A DNA stretch of 64,000 nucleotides, from positions 124,001 to 188,000 of the forward strand of contig NZ_CABFMQ020000120.1 of NCBI RefSeq assembly GCF_901905185.1. The letters are read 5' to 3'. Both the position numbers and the translations under genes were made by a program. The notes under the pieces were generated by a model. It worked only from the letters and a program-made list of their open reading frames with translations. It searched no databases and was not told the DNA's origin. Of the stretch, positions 52,418 through 61,214 are shown one piece after another. Positions within the stretch are counted from its first letter, which is position 1; each line of letters opens with the position of its first letter. The stretch is from Methylocella tundrae. Lineage in GTDB: Bacteria > Pseudomonadota > Alphaproteobacteria > Rhizobiales > Beijerinckiaceae.

Positions 52418-52894
52418 ATGGCGCAAGATCAACTCGCCGCGTCCGACATAAGTCATCCAGCTCCCGCGCGCGGTGAGGCAGAGATTGTGGCTCTCGCCTT
52501 TGGCCTCATGGGCGCGCCGCTCATCTGGGCCCTGCATCTTCTGGTTAATGTCAGCGTCGCGGGTCAGGCTTGCGCCGGAGCAGAGCCGCGCCTTGACGCG
52601 GCGATGACGCCCGGCGCCAGCCAGGCTTTCCTGCTGGCGGTCGACGGACTGGCCTGTGCCGTCGCGCTCGCAGCTTTGTTCGTTTCCTATCGCGCCTGGC
52701 TCGCGACGCGCCGTGAAAACGCCACCAAACAGCCCAGACAGAGCGGCGCGACTGCTGCGCAGCATACCACCGAGATCGGCGAGGGGCGCACCCGGTTTAT
52801 AGCCCTTGGGGGCATTTTGATGAGCAGTCTGTTTCTGATCGCGATCCTTTTTGACTCGCTCGCGGCTCTTGCAGGACCATCATGCGGAAAATAG
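52418..52894 (+). CDS. coxP: CoxP-like small membrane protein of the oxidase operon
   Basis: A 158-residue protein with three or four hydrophobic helices (LAFGLMGAPLIWALHLLVNVSVA; FLLAVDGLACAVALAALFVSYRAWLA; FIALGGILMSSLFLIAILFDSLAALAGPSC). Similarity to CoxP is judged mainly from position and topology; no catalytic residue is expected. It probably assists assembly or stability of the oxidase. The gene overlaps the following cytochrome c gene by 13 bp. Confidence 0.65.
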   Translation: MAQDQLAASDISHPAPARGEAEIVALAFGLMGAPLIWALHLLVNVSVAGQACAGAEPRLDAAMTPGASQAFLLAVDGLACAVALAALFVSYRAWLATRRENATKQPRQSGATAAQHTTEIGEGRTRFIALGGILMSSLFLIAILFDSLAALAGPSCGK

Positions 52895-53259
52895 CTCCTC
52901 AACGCGCTTTGCGGATTGGCGTCACGCTCGGCATCGCGTTTGCCTGCTCCGGATGTGACGTTGCGCGTTCAGATTCCAAAACTGAAGCGAGACAGGGCGC
53001 CGCTCTGATTTCAAGCCTTGGCTGCGGATACTGTCATTCGATCCCCGGCATTGACGGCGCCGACGCAAATGTCGGGCCGCCGCTCGACCACATCGGCTCA
53101 CGCGTCTATGTCGCTGGCGTCTTGCGCAATACGCCCGAAAATCTGCAAAGCTGGGTACGGCATCCTCAAGCTGTCGTTCCTGGAAACGCCATGCCTGATC
53201 TTCCGATGAGCGAAGCCTCCGCAAGAAAAATCGTCGCCTATCTCGAAACGCTGCGATAG
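52882..53259 (+). CDS. Small exported cytochrome c of the oxidase operon
   Basis: A 125-residue monohaem cytochrome c. The N-terminal hydrophobic signal (IGVTLGIAFACSGC) could be a non-standard lipoprotein signal or a simple signal peptide. The haem motif is CGYCH, and MPDLPM supplies the axial Met. It may deliver electrons to CoxM. Its last 22 bases overlap the end of convergent ctaG, so the two operons meet tail to tail. Confidence 0.85.
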   Translation: MRKIAPQRALRIGVTLGIAFACSGCDVARSDSKTEARQGAALISSLGCGYCHSIPGIDGADANVGPPLDHIGSRVYVAGVLRNTPENLQSWVRHPQAVVPGNAMPDLPMSEASARKIVAYLETLR

Positions 53260-54053
53260 AAGTCCGCCGGACGTTGCTCCGCATTGCGCATCGTCGCGGC
53301 GATGGCGCCGATCACATGAATTGTCAGGATCAAGCCGAACGGCAGCCACATAAAAAGACCGCCCAGTTGCTGATCCTCAAGCGGCGAAAGGCCGAACGCC
53401 TGCGTTGTCGTGAAATGCACGGTGAAGAGCGCGCACGGCGCGAAAGCGAGCAAGGCTCCGATGCCGGTCATCTGTAAGGCTGTGAAGAGGCTCGCAGCGA
53501 GAGCCGCGCCGGGATTTCGTGAGCGATCGCGCAACAGACAGCGCCACAACAACACGCTCGTCACGAGAAGGCTGATCTCCATCAACCAATAGACGACGTG
53601 GCTACGCAGCGCGGCGTCGTAGGCCGCAGGCGTATGCCAGAGCCACAGCGCCAGCGCGAACAGCAGCGGCGCAGCTATGATTTCAGATTGCGTCAATCGG
53701 CGGCCGTCGCGACCGAAGGCGCGCGCCACGAGAATATCAGCGCCGCCAATAACGAGGAGCGGCGCGGCGATCAGCGCCAGCACCATATGCTGACCGATGC
53801 GGGCGGAAAAAAGCGCGACGCCGAGGTTGCACAAAGGAGAAATGAACGCCGCGACAAGAAAGATCCAGCCGGCCGCGAAGGCGATCGGGTGAAGTGAAAG
53901 CTTTGCGCGCTCTGATGGTTTGAGGATCCAAAACGCCAGCGCATAGGCGCAGGCGCCGGCAGCCAGGATCGCGAGCAGGACGGGATCAAAATTCCACTTG
54001 ATCGATCCAGGCGTCGGCGCGACGCCGCAATAAGGGATATAGTGCTGCGTCAC
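53238..54053 (-). CDS. ctaG: CtaG (caa3-type) oxidase assembly protein
   Basis: A 271-residue membrane protein with about seven helices, of the CtaG_Caa3 family. Recognisable parts are FAAGWIFLVAAFISPLCNLGVALFSARIGQHMVLALIAAPLLVIG with a conserved HM, LWHTPAAYDAALRSHVVYWLMEISLL and LSPLEDQQLGGLFMWLPFG. It is thought to help insert copper into caa3-type oxidases. It is the last gene of the xoxF operon, three bases after the cytochrome gene, and supports the CoxMNOP oxidase encoded opposite. Confidence 0.88.
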   Translation of the reverse strand: MTQHYIPYCGVAPTPGSIKWNFDPVLLAILAAGACAYALAFWILKPSERAKLSLHPIAFAAGWIFLVAAFISPLCNLGVALFSARIGQHMVLALIAAPLLVIGGADILVARAFGRDGRRLTQSEIIAAPLLFALALWLWHTPAAYDAALRSHVVYWLMEISLLVTSVLLWRCLLRDRSRNPGAALAASLFTALQMTGIGALLAFAPCALFTVHFTTTQAFGLSPLEDQQLGGLFMWLPFGLILTIHVIGAIAATMRNAEQRPADFYRSVSR

Positions 54054-54056
54054 GGC

Positions 54057-54521
54057 CTATTTCTCCGTTGGGTGATCAGCCATATATTTGACGAAGGCTG
54101 CGATTTCCCAGACTTGCTCCATAGGCAGCAGGCCGCGGAAAGTCGGCATGCCATTTGGCCGGCCCTCGACAATCGTGGAGGCGATATTCTCGACGCTTCC
54201 GCCGTAGATCCAGTTCTTTTTCATGAGGGGCGGACCCATGCCGCCGCCGCCGTTGGAATGGCAGCCCGAGCAGTTCATGGCCTGGAAAAGCTGCCTTCCG
54301 GCCTCGATATGTTGAGCACTTTTGGCATATTCCTCGCCGATCTTGCTGACGCCGGTCACGACCTGTCCGCCGGCCGGCGCGAAACCGCCAAGAGAAACTG
54401 CCGGCAAGGCGGCGGAGTCTGCGCTCGTGCTTCCGGCCGCGCCCTGATCCTGAGCGCTGGATGAATAGGACAGGGCGCACGCTAATCCAAACGATAAGGC
54501 GAAAAGGCCTGTTCTATTCAT
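54057..54521 (-). CDS. Exported cytochrome c, partner of the XoxF-like dehydrogenase
   Basis: A 154-residue protein. A signal peptide ends near SSAQ-DQGA, then a linker, then a haem domain with CSGCH and GMPTFRG as the axial Met. WEIAAFVKYM is the usual C-terminal helix. It probably accepts electrons from the quinoprotein dehydrogenase, like XoxG, although the sequence is a short generic cytochrome rather than a clear XoxG. Its ATG overlaps the moxJ-like stop by four bases, and ctaG follows three bases later. Confidence 0.85.
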   Translation of the reverse strand: MNRTGLFALSFGLACALSYSSSAQDQGAAGSTSADSAALPAVSLGGFAPAGGQVVTGVSKIGEEYAKSAQHIEAGRQLFQAMNCSGCHSNGGGGMGPPLMKKNWIYGGSVENIASTIVEGRPNGMPTFRGLLPMEQVWEIAAFVKYMADHPTEK

Positions 54522-55339
54522 GGCGCCGCCTCAGCTTTTTGGCTTGGGATAGCAAAGCGCGGAACGTGATAGTCCGCGAGAATGGCGTCCATGTCGGCTC
54601 GCCGCCGGATCATCGCGGCCTCGAGCTCCGCGGCCAACGCCTCATCAGACTTGCGCACGCCCATGGCGATGTCGAAGCTCATCGGAAGCGGGACGCGGGC
54701 GTCGGCGACAGGGGTCACGCGCAACGGCGTCGGCTGCTTGCTGGCGAACCAGCCCGCCTGGGGGCCCCAGACGATCGCAACGTCGATATCGCCTTTCGTC
54801 ACCGCGCTGACGATGTCCTGCAGAGGAGCCGCTTCGGCATAGTCTCCATAGACCATGAAGCCTCGAATATTCGAGACGATGCCACGATCGCCGAGCTCAT
54901 GAGCCGGCGGCGTGTTCACTCCATCGTTGCCTGTGAGCTGCACGCCGATTTTCAGATGGGCGAGGCTTGGGTCGTCAAAGCTTGTGATCGGAGGACGGTC
55001 CTCGCGCGTGACGAAGACATAGCCCGACCGATAATAGGGCTTTGTGGTGCGCAGCATGTGCATGCCGGCGGGGATGCCGATAACCACATCGCAGGCGTTC
55101 GCGTTCAACGTATTGCGTAAAAACCCGCGCCTTTGGGCAAACCAGAAATAGCTGAGATCGGCGCCAATGTCAGAGGCGATCACTTGCGCGATCTTGTTCT
55201 CGAACCCCGCGCCCTTGACGTCGGAGTATGGCAAATTATTGGGATCGGCGCACACACGCAGCTCGCGCCCCTGAGCCGCCGCTGAAACCGCGGTAAATGT
55301 CACCGCCGCGGCGAGGATCTTAAGGAAGCGCGAAGACAT
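54518..55339 (-). CDS. xoxJ: MoxJ/XoxJ-like periplasmic binding protein
   Basis: A 273-residue protein with a signal peptide ending near AAAQ-GRELRVCADPNNLPYS. The VCADPNNLPYSD start and FENKIAQVIASDIGADLSYFWFAQRRGFLRNTLNANACDVVIGIP are hallmarks of MoxJ/MxaJ/XoxJ proteins. They look like ABC-transporter binding proteins but assist maturation or activity of PQQ alcohol dehydrogenases. There is no transporter gene nearby. The ATG lies 20 bp inside the end of the dehydrogenase gene, so the pair is tightly coupled. Confidence 0.88.
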   Translation of the reverse strand: MSSRFLKILAAAVTFTAVSAAAQGRELRVCADPNNLPYSDVKGAGFENKIAQVIASDIGADLSYFWFAQRRGFLRNTLNANACDVVIGIPAGMHMLRTTKPYYRSGYVFVTREDRPPITSFDDPSLAHLKIGVQLTGNDGVNTPPAHELGDRGIVSNIRGFMVYGDYAEAAPLQDIVSAVTKGDIDVAIVWGPQAGWFASKQPTPLRVTPVADARVPLPMSFDIAMGVRKSDEALAAELEAAMIRRRADMDAILADYHVPRFAIPSQKAEAAP

Positions 55340-57125
55340 AGAGCATGCCTCCCTTCGTCGTCACCTCCGGCAAATCCTTCATGGCGTTGACGAAGCCGAG
55401 AGCGGCGGTGCCATCCATCTTGTTGAGGCCGCCGGCGACGATCGCGCCGGACCAGCCGCCGACGCCCGACAGAACGGCGACATACTGCTTCCCGTCGGGA
55501 CCGCGATAGGTGACGGGCTGGCTAATGATTCCAGAGCCGGTTTTGAACTGCCAAAGCAATTCGCCAGTATTGGCGTTCACCGCTTTGAACCAACCCTCCA
55601 TGGTCCCATAAAAAGCGACATCGCCCGCCGTGACGACAGTGCCGCTCCAGACAGGAAACCGCTCCTTGATCGCCCAGACTTTCTTGCCTTTAAGGATGTC
55701 CCATGCGGCGTATTCGCCGCGATTGCCGCCGGGACCGGCCTTCATATGAACATTGGCGCCGACATAGGGCGTGCCTTCTATATAGCCGACGTCCAGCTCT
55801 TCCGTGTCGAAGCAGAGGTTGTTGTGCGGGATATAGAGAAGGCCCGTCTTGTGAGAAAAGGCTGTGGGCTGCCAGTCCTTCGCACCGGGTGGCGCCGGGC
55901 AGATATCCCTGACCGTCTCTCCTGTCTTCGGGCGTTTGGCCTCGACATATTGAAGGCGGCCGGTCTTCAGATCGACCCCGGTCGTGCTTGTGATCGCCTG
56001 GAAAGGCTCGGCCGACAAGACCTCGCCATTAGTGCGGTCAATGACGTAGACATAGCCATTGCGGTCGGGATGGACGAGCACCTTTCGCGGCTGCCCTTTC
56101 CAAATGAGATCAAGCAGAATCTCTTCATTTACGCCATCATAGTCGTAGAGGTCATGTGGACTATATTGGTAGAACCAGCGCGCTTGACCCGTGTCCGCAT
56201 CGCGCGCAAAAATGCCCGAGGTCCATTTGTTGTCCCCCGGCCGGATCGTCGAGTTCCAGGGGCCAGGATTGGACACGCCATAATAGATCAGGTTGAGATC
56301 TGGATCATAGGACGCCCAGCCCCAAACCGAGCCGCCGCCGTGCCGCCACATGTCGGCGGGCCAGGTTGTTACTCCGAGATCCTTTCCCTTCTCGGAGTCA
56401 TAGAAGGGCTTGAATTCGGAGCCTATCAACACATCAGAATCGGGGCCGGTATTGTAGGCGCGCCAAAGAATTTTTCCGGTCTTCACGTCGAGCGCCGCGG
56501 CCCAGCCCCGTACGCCCATTTCCCCGCCTGAGTCGCCAACGAGGACCTTATCTCTGGCGAGCAGAGGCGCCATCGTCATGGTCTCGCCTTTGTTAATCTC
56601 GCCCATCTTGGTGCGCCAAACCTCCTGACCCGTGTCCGCAGCGACGGCGACTGTATAATCGTCAAGCGTATTGTAGATCAGCTTGCCGTCGGCAAAGACC
56701 GCGCCCCGATTGACCACATCGCAGCACGCGACCCCCTGCGAGGCGCGGCTTGGCTTTGGATCGTAGCGCCACTTCAACGCGCCATCATTCTTCAGATCCA
56801 GCGCAAACAACGTATTCGGATAAGGCGCTACGATATACATGGTGTCGCCAACGACGAGCGGAGCGGATTCGACGCCCCTGTCCGTTCCGGTCGAAAATGT
56901 AAAGGCGACCTTCAAATCCTTGACGTTTTGAGCGTTGATCTGATCGAGGGAGCTGTAACGCGTGCTGGCGACGTCCTTCGCCGGCATGGTCCATTGACCG
57001 TCCTGGTCCGCCTTGGCAAAGGACGGGGGCGTCTGCGCCGAGGCGCACCAAAGCGTCAACGTGCTCATCAGCCCTGAAGCGAGGACTCTAAAAGCCCACC
57101 TGGCGCGACCAGTCATTGCAATCAT
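55320..57125 (-). CDS. xoxF: Lanthanide-type PQQ alcohol dehydrogenase, XoxF-like
   Basis: A 601-residue periplasmic quinoprotein with a signal peptide ending near ASAQ-TPP. The disulfide ring is Cys134-Cys135 (ACCDVV), metal ligands are Glu202 (GGEMG) and Asn286 (SNPGPWN), and the catalytic base is Asp328 in PHDLYDYDG. Asp330 two residues later is the extra acidic ligand that marks lanthanide-dependent enzymes (MxaF has Ala there). It oxidises methanol or another primary alcohol and passes electrons to cytochrome c. A role on 2-propanol or acetol is possible but not supported by sequence. The subtype (for example XoxF3) cannot be fixed by eye. Confidence 0.88.
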   Translation of the reverse strand: MIAMTGRARWAFRVLASGLMSTLTLWCASAQTPPSFAKADQDGQWTMPAKDVASTRYSSLDQINAQNVKDLKVAFTFSTGTDRGVESAPLVVGDTMYIVAPYPNTLFALDLKNDGALKWRYDPKPSRASQGVACCDVVNRGAVFADGKLIYNTLDDYTVAVAADTGQEVWRTKMGEINKGETMTMAPLLARDKVLVGDSGGEMGVRGWAAALDVKTGKILWRAYNTGPDSDVLIGSEFKPFYDSEKGKDLGVTTWPADMWRHGGGSVWGWASYDPDLNLIYYGVSNPGPWNSTIRPGDNKWTSGIFARDADTGQARWFYQYSPHDLYDYDGVNEEILLDLIWKGQPRKVLVHPDRNGYVYVIDRTNGEVLSAEPFQAITSTTGVDLKTGRLQYVEAKRPKTGETVRDICPAPPGAKDWQPTAFSHKTGLLYIPHNNLCFDTEELDVGYIEGTPYVGANVHMKAGPGGNRGEYAAWDILKGKKVWAIKERFPVWSGTVVTAGDVAFYGTMEGWFKAVNANTGELLWQFKTGSGIISQPVTYRGPDGKQYVAVLSGVGGWSGAIVAGGLNKMDGTAALGFVNAMKDLPEVTTKGGMLYVFALP

Positions 57126-57650
57126 CCGCTAAGCTCTACACCGATCCTTAAAAGCGGATCGCTCCGGATTGGTTCCGAGATCACGTTTAAGTGGCTTAGC
57201 GGCGGCCGCCGAATAGCGAACGGTTGGCAGGCGCAAGAATTTCAAGGAGCCGCGAAAGATTGCGCCGGGCTTTGCGTCGGCGAAGATGTGGCCGCTCGCC
57301 GGATTGCCATGGGGCCGCTCTGGCCTATGGCTAGCCCTTCCGGGTCAGACTCCTCGATTTTTCCGCGCGGACCAAGCCGCGCGAAGGCCGCACCGAGGTC
57401 GGCGACTGCCTGTGAGATCTACGGGCGGGGCGCCAGCGGGGGTGCTACTATCAACCGCCCGCTTTCCTCTTCGTCGGCGATGAAGCAGCGCCTGCGATCG
57501 GCGCGGGCGCCGCGCCGCCGGCTCAAGCCACAGCCTGAGCGACGCGCGGTTCCGCCGGCGCCCAGACCATCGCCCAAGACAATGGCCACGGCTTCGTTCA
57601 GAAGCCGCACCCCATCAAAGCTGAGCCGTCAGCACATTGCCCGGGCGCTT
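57126..57650. other. Upstream region of the xoxF operon, no gene recognised
   Basis: About 525 bp between the xoxF start and the stop of the next minus-strand gene. Open frames here lack ribosome binding sites and look random. It must hold the xoxF promoter. I found no -24/-12 element, TGTYGCG pair or convincing inverted repeat. Confidence 0.45.
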
Positions 57651-58055
57651 TTAAGCGCTCGCCTGCCGAGAGCGGGACTTGGGCGGCGTCCACTGGCCAT
57701 CCGCGTTCTTGACGAGTCCGCGCTTTTTCAGCGCCTGAAGCGCAAAGGACACCGTTCTGTTGCTGATATCCCGGCCTGTGGCCTTGATATGCTCGGCGAT
57801 CTCGGCGGCCGAAAGGGCGCCATGCTGCTCAAGCACCGCAGCAATCGCAGAGCCTATCGTCTGGCGCGCCTCAGCCGGCTCGTTCGCCTTTTTCGAAACG
57901 CGCTTTGGCTTTGGCTCCGGCTCGGGCGCCTGTTTTGCCCTTCGCGCCGCTGGCTTTTCGAGAGCTTGCAGCTCACGTTCGGCAATACGCAGGTCGACGA
58001 TCTTCGTCTCAAGTTCAGCGATTTTTTCGCGGATGCGTTCGAGTGCAGTGTCCAT
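57651..58055 (-). CDS. Small coiled-coil/winged-helix DNA-binding protein
   Basis: A 134-residue protein. Residues 1-40 form a charged coiled coil (MDTALERIREKIAELETKIVDLRIAERELQAL). A Lys/Pro/Glu-rich linker follows, then a winged-helix-like domain (TIGSAIAAVLEQHGALSAAEIAEHIKATGRDISNRTVSFALQALKKRGLVKNADGQW). This suggests a dimeric DNA-binding protein, possibly nucleoid-associated. I do not recognise a named family. The strong heptad pattern and good recognition-helix layout support a real gene. Its targets are unknown. Confidence 0.65.
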   Translation of the reverse strand: MDTALERIREKIAELETKIVDLRIAERELQALEKPAARRAKQAPEPEPKPKRVSKKANEPAEARQTIGSAIAAVLEQHGALSAAEIAEHIKATGRDISNRTVSFALQALKKRGLVKNADGQWTPPKSRSRQASA

Positions 58056-58456
58056 TGACGCCTTGCAAATGTTAATAGGGGTTGACTGGGTTAGTTTTGC
58101 AACCTGGCCGAGAGAGTCGATGCTCGATCCTCACATACACCGGGAAGGCCCTTCAGCTTTATGGTTCAACCGCGCCTACCATAGGACACTTCGGCGCGGC
58201 GACACCGTTAGTCGCACAGTTTTGCTTCCGAATCTATAGGGCATTGCAAATCTACAGTATTACCAGCTCCTCTTAACCCGTTTGATGATCGGAGCCGGGC
58301 GCCTCGGCTCCATCTACTTCGCGCGCGAGCCGCAAATCTGCGCCAGGGGCGCCCGCAACAGGGTCAGGCGGCAGCCCCGAAAAAGAGCAACTAATGCTTC
58401 GCTGTCCTTGTCTTCTTCAGGGCGTGATGTTGACGGTGGTCTTCACGACGACGGCG
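58056..58456. other. Intergenic region, no feature recognised
   Basis: About 400 bp between the winged-helix gene start and the stop of the cysteine hydrolase gene. It includes the winged-helix promoter. I found no open frame with a ribosome binding site, hairpin terminator or RNA gene. Confidence 0.45.
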
Positions 58457-59029
58457 TCAGGCGACCTTCGGCTGGATTTTTGATGCATCAAGATATTCGT
58501 CGGTGGACCGCAATGTGGCGTAAGCAAAGCCGAGCGCCGCCATGAACGCCGCGTGGACCTCCGCCGCCGGCGCATGCACGCCGTCGAACTCGAGATCCCG
58601 CGTGGCGCAGGCGTCATGCACCACCGTGACCTGATAACCGAAGTCGCTGGCCGCGCGGGCGGCGGCGTCGATGCACATGTGGCTCATGGCGCCGCAGATC
58701 ACGACCTCCGTGACGCCGTTTCGGTCCAGGGTCTCTTTGAGATCCGTCCCGCGGAATGCGTTGACCTGATGCTTCAGCGCCACATGCTCGCCAGCGAGAT
58801 TGCGCGCCTTCGGGTGAACCTGCGCGCCTTCGGAGCCGGGGGTGAAGAAGGGCGCGTCATCGGTTGCAAATTCGTGGCGGATGTGGATGACAAGATCGCC
58901 CGCGGCGCGCGCGGAGGCGATCAACCGGGCGGCGTTGTCCGCCGCCGCCTCAATGCCGCTCAGCGGCCATTTCCCGGCGGGAAAATAGTCATTCTGAATG
59001 TCGACGACCACAAGAGCGCGTTTGGTCAT
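58457..59029 (-). CDS. Isochorismatase-like cysteine hydrolase
   Basis: A 190-residue alpha/beta hydrolase of the isochorismatase superfamily. The catalytic triad is Asp10 (VVVDIQND), Lys86 (ALKHQVNAF) and Cys119 (GAMSHMCIDAAAR), with the usual cis-peptide region before the Cys. Members hydrolyse amides such as nicotinamide or N-carbamoyl compounds. The substrate is unknown. The gene is divergent from a GlxA-type AraC regulator 163 bp away, a common arrangement in which the regulator controls the hydrolase. Confidence 0.9.
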   Translation of the reverse strand: MTKRALVVVDIQNDYFPAGKWPLSGIEAAADNAARLIASARAAGDLVIHIRHEFATDDAPFFTPGSEGAQVHPKARNLAGEHVALKHQVNAFRGTDLKETLDRNGVTEVVICGAMSHMCIDAAARAASDFGYQVTVVHDACATRDLEFDGVHAPAAEVHAAFMAALGFAYATLRSTDEYLDASKIQPKVA

Positions 59030-59192
59030 GCGCCTATCCTTTCCTTAACTGCGAAGGCCCTTGCCCTCGCGATGGAAGGGATACGTCGATGCGCCCATTG
59101 CGCCGATTGGCGGAAGTGACATTATTGAGGCTGAAACCGACAAATAACGCACGGGCGCCAGCCGCGGCGTCGGCTGTTGCAACGGAGAAGCC

Positions 59193-60260
59193 ATGCGAAA
59201 ACACAAAGACAAAGAGGCGTCGTCATTCCCCGCGATCACGACGCGCGGCGGCAGCGGCGATCCGGTCGAGATCGGCCTTCTCCTTTATCCCGGCGCGCAG
59301 CTCGCCGCCGTGTACGGATTGACCGATCTGTTTGGCATCGCAAACAGACTCGCTGAGGGGCATGGCGGCGACGCGACCGCGCTTCGGATCAGCCATTGGC
59401 GACTGGACGCGGCGCACGCTTGCGTCGAAAGCGCCTTTGACACGCATCCTCAGCTTGATAGCCGTCCCGCTGTGATCATTGCGCCGCCGAGTCTCGCCGA
59501 GCCGCCGGAACGGGACGCAACGGCGCGCCTCGCTCTGTGGCTCGCCGAACAGCACCGCGGGGGAGCCACGCTCTGCTCGATCTGCGCGGGCGCCTTTCTT
59601 CTCGCCGAGACTGGCCTTCTTGCCGGACGTTTGGCGACGACGCATTGGAGCCACGCCGAGACGTTGGCGCAACGCTTCCCCGACATCCATGTCAATGCGG
59701 ACAAGCTGATCGTCGATGACGGCGACATTATCACCGCGGCCGGCCTCATGGCCTGGACCGACCTCGGCCTGAAGCTGGTCGACAGGCTGCTCGGGCCAAC
59801 AATCATGATCGAGACGGCGCGATTTCTTTTGGTCGATCCGGCCGGACGCGAGCAGCGGTACTACAGCAGCTTCTCGCCGAAGCTTCGTCATGGCGACGAG
59901 GCTATTTTGAAGACGCAGCACTGGCTGCAGGCGCAAGGGGCGCAGCCGCGCCATGTGTCGCTAAAGGCGATGGCGGCGCGGGCCGGGCTTGAGGAGCGCA
60001 CTTTTTTGCGCCGCTTCCACAAGGCGACGGGGCTTAAGCCTACCGAATATTGCCAGCATTTGCGCGTTGGCAGGGCGCGCGAAATGCTCGAATTCACGAG
60101 CCGGCGGTTTGACGAAATCGCCTTCGCCGTAGGCTATGACGACGCGAGCGCCTTCCGCAAAGTATTCCTCAAAGTGATGGGGCTGACGCCCGCGGATTAT
60201 CGGCGACGGTTCAGCATAGCCGCCGGCGTCGGGAGCCCATTCCGTGACGAGCGGCAGTAA
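59193..60260 (+). CDS. GlxA-family regulator, DJ-1/PfpI domain plus AraC HTH
   Basis: A 355-residue regulator. The N-terminal DJ-1/PfpI-like domain (~27-205) has GLLLYPGAQLAAVYGLTDLFGIAN and GGATLCSICAGAFLLAETGLLAGRLATTHW with the nucleophile-elbow Cys. The C-terminal AraC double HTH is VSLKAMAARAGLEERTFLRRFHKATGLKP and FDEIAFAVGYDDASAFRKVFLKVMGLTPADYRRRF. It probably senses a small amide or amino compound. It is divergent from the cysteine hydrolase gene, which is the likely target. GGAG precedes the ATG. Confidence 0.9.
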   Translation: MRKHKDKEASSFPAITTRGGSGDPVEIGLLLYPGAQLAAVYGLTDLFGIANRLAEGHGGDATALRISHWRLDAAHACVESAFDTHPQLDSRPAVIIAPPSLAEPPERDATARLALWLAEQHRGGATLCSICAGAFLLAETGLLAGRLATTHWSHAETLAQRFPDIHVNADKLIVDDGDIITAAGLMAWTDLGLKLVDRLLGPTIMIETARFLLVDPAGREQRYYSSFSPKLRHGDEAILKTQHWLQAQGAQPRHVSLKAMAARAGLEERTFLRRFHKATGLKPTEYCQHLRVGRAREMLEFTSRRFDEIAFAVGYDDASAFRKVFLKVMGLTPADYRRRFSIAAGVGSPFRDERQ

Positions 60261-60818
60261 AAGCGGGGCGGCGCTTTCATGCCCGCTCTCGGCGTATTTT
60301 CAGGCGGGTTTATCGGCGCGCCGTTTAATGATGATGGTCATACGGTTTTCTTTTGTGTCGTAAACGCGAGGCGCATTCGACCCTCGGTCCCGGCGGTTGC
60401 GCATCGTCGAGGTGACGACGAAGCATTGCAAACGCAAAAGAGCCGCTGCTTTGCTCGCCTGAAGAGCGTCGTCCGGCGGACCTCGACAGAGCATGCGAGA
60501 CGCCGGACGCGCGCATATGAGTCTGCCCGTTTTGTCATAAAGCGGCCAAGAGCCACGGCTGGCCATTTGTGTGCTTTGGCGCCAAAGCCGCGACTCTTCG
60601 TCATCCGGCTGCGATAGCGAAATCGTTAAGAAAGTCCCTTCCCAGCGCCCGAGTCGCCGCCGCCGACCGCAAAATCTGCGCGTCACGCCCTCATTTTCGG
60701 GGATTTTCTCGTTTTTGTCCGAAACAGAGCAGACAACGATCGATGACGCCTGAATCCGTCGGCACAGGATTTGAATAATTCCAGGAACACCGCTTCCACC
60801 GCCATCCGGGATGGATTC
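60261..60818. other. Intergenic region, no confident gene
   Basis: About 560 bp between the GlxA-type gene and the ferredoxin gene. Overlapping open frames on both strands are Arg/Ala-rich, lack ribosome binding sites and look like GC-driven random frames. I found no terminator with a T-run and no RNA gene. Confidence 0.45.
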
Positions 60819-61151
60819 ATGTCGCTCGATCTACCGATTGTCTTCAAATACCACGTCTTTGCCTGTTTCACGAAACGACCGCCCGGCCATCCGCGTGGCA
60901 GCTGCATGGACAGCGGCGCGCAGCCGTTGTGGGAGCGCCTCCAGCAAAAGGTCGAGGCAAAGCAGCTGTCCGACGTCAATGTGACCGCATCCGGCTGTCT
61001 CAGCTTCTGCCGCGCAGGTCCCTTGATGGTCGTCTATCCCGAGGGGATCTGGTATCACCCGGAAAAGATTGAGGACATCGACGAAATCATCCAATCGCAT
61101 TTCGTCGAAGGCAACCCGGTCGAGCGTTTGATCATCGTGCCGAAGCGGTGA
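60819..61151 (+). CDS. Thioredoxin-like [2Fe-2S] ferredoxin
   Basis: A 110-residue protein from the ATG at 60819; a TTG at 60771 would add 16 residues but lacks a clear ribosome binding site. Cys16, Cys29, Cys60 and Cys64 give the CX12C...CX3C pattern of thioredoxin-like ferredoxins (as in the NuoE fold), with HVFACFTKRPPGHPRGSC and SGCLSFCRAGPLMVVYPEGIWY. It probably carries one electron to a redox partner. The FAD enzyme gene starts 63 bp downstream on the same strand, so the two may work together. Confidence 0.88.
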   Translation: MSLDLPIVFKYHVFACFTKRPPGHPRGSCMDSGAQPLWERLQQKVEAKQLSDVNVTASGCLSFCRAGPLMVVYPEGIWYHPEKIEDIDEIIQSHFVEGNPVERLIIVPKR

Positions 61152-61214
61152 TTCGAACCACGGTGAGCACGATATTTCGGCCGGAAGGTACGAAAAGCGA
61201 CAAAGAGGTTCGGT

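Noticed and set aside
60300..60686. 128-residue minus-strand frame in the gap after the GlxA-type gene
   Set aside because: No ribosome binding site and no domain pattern. Overlapping frames on both strands are similarly open, so GC content explains it.
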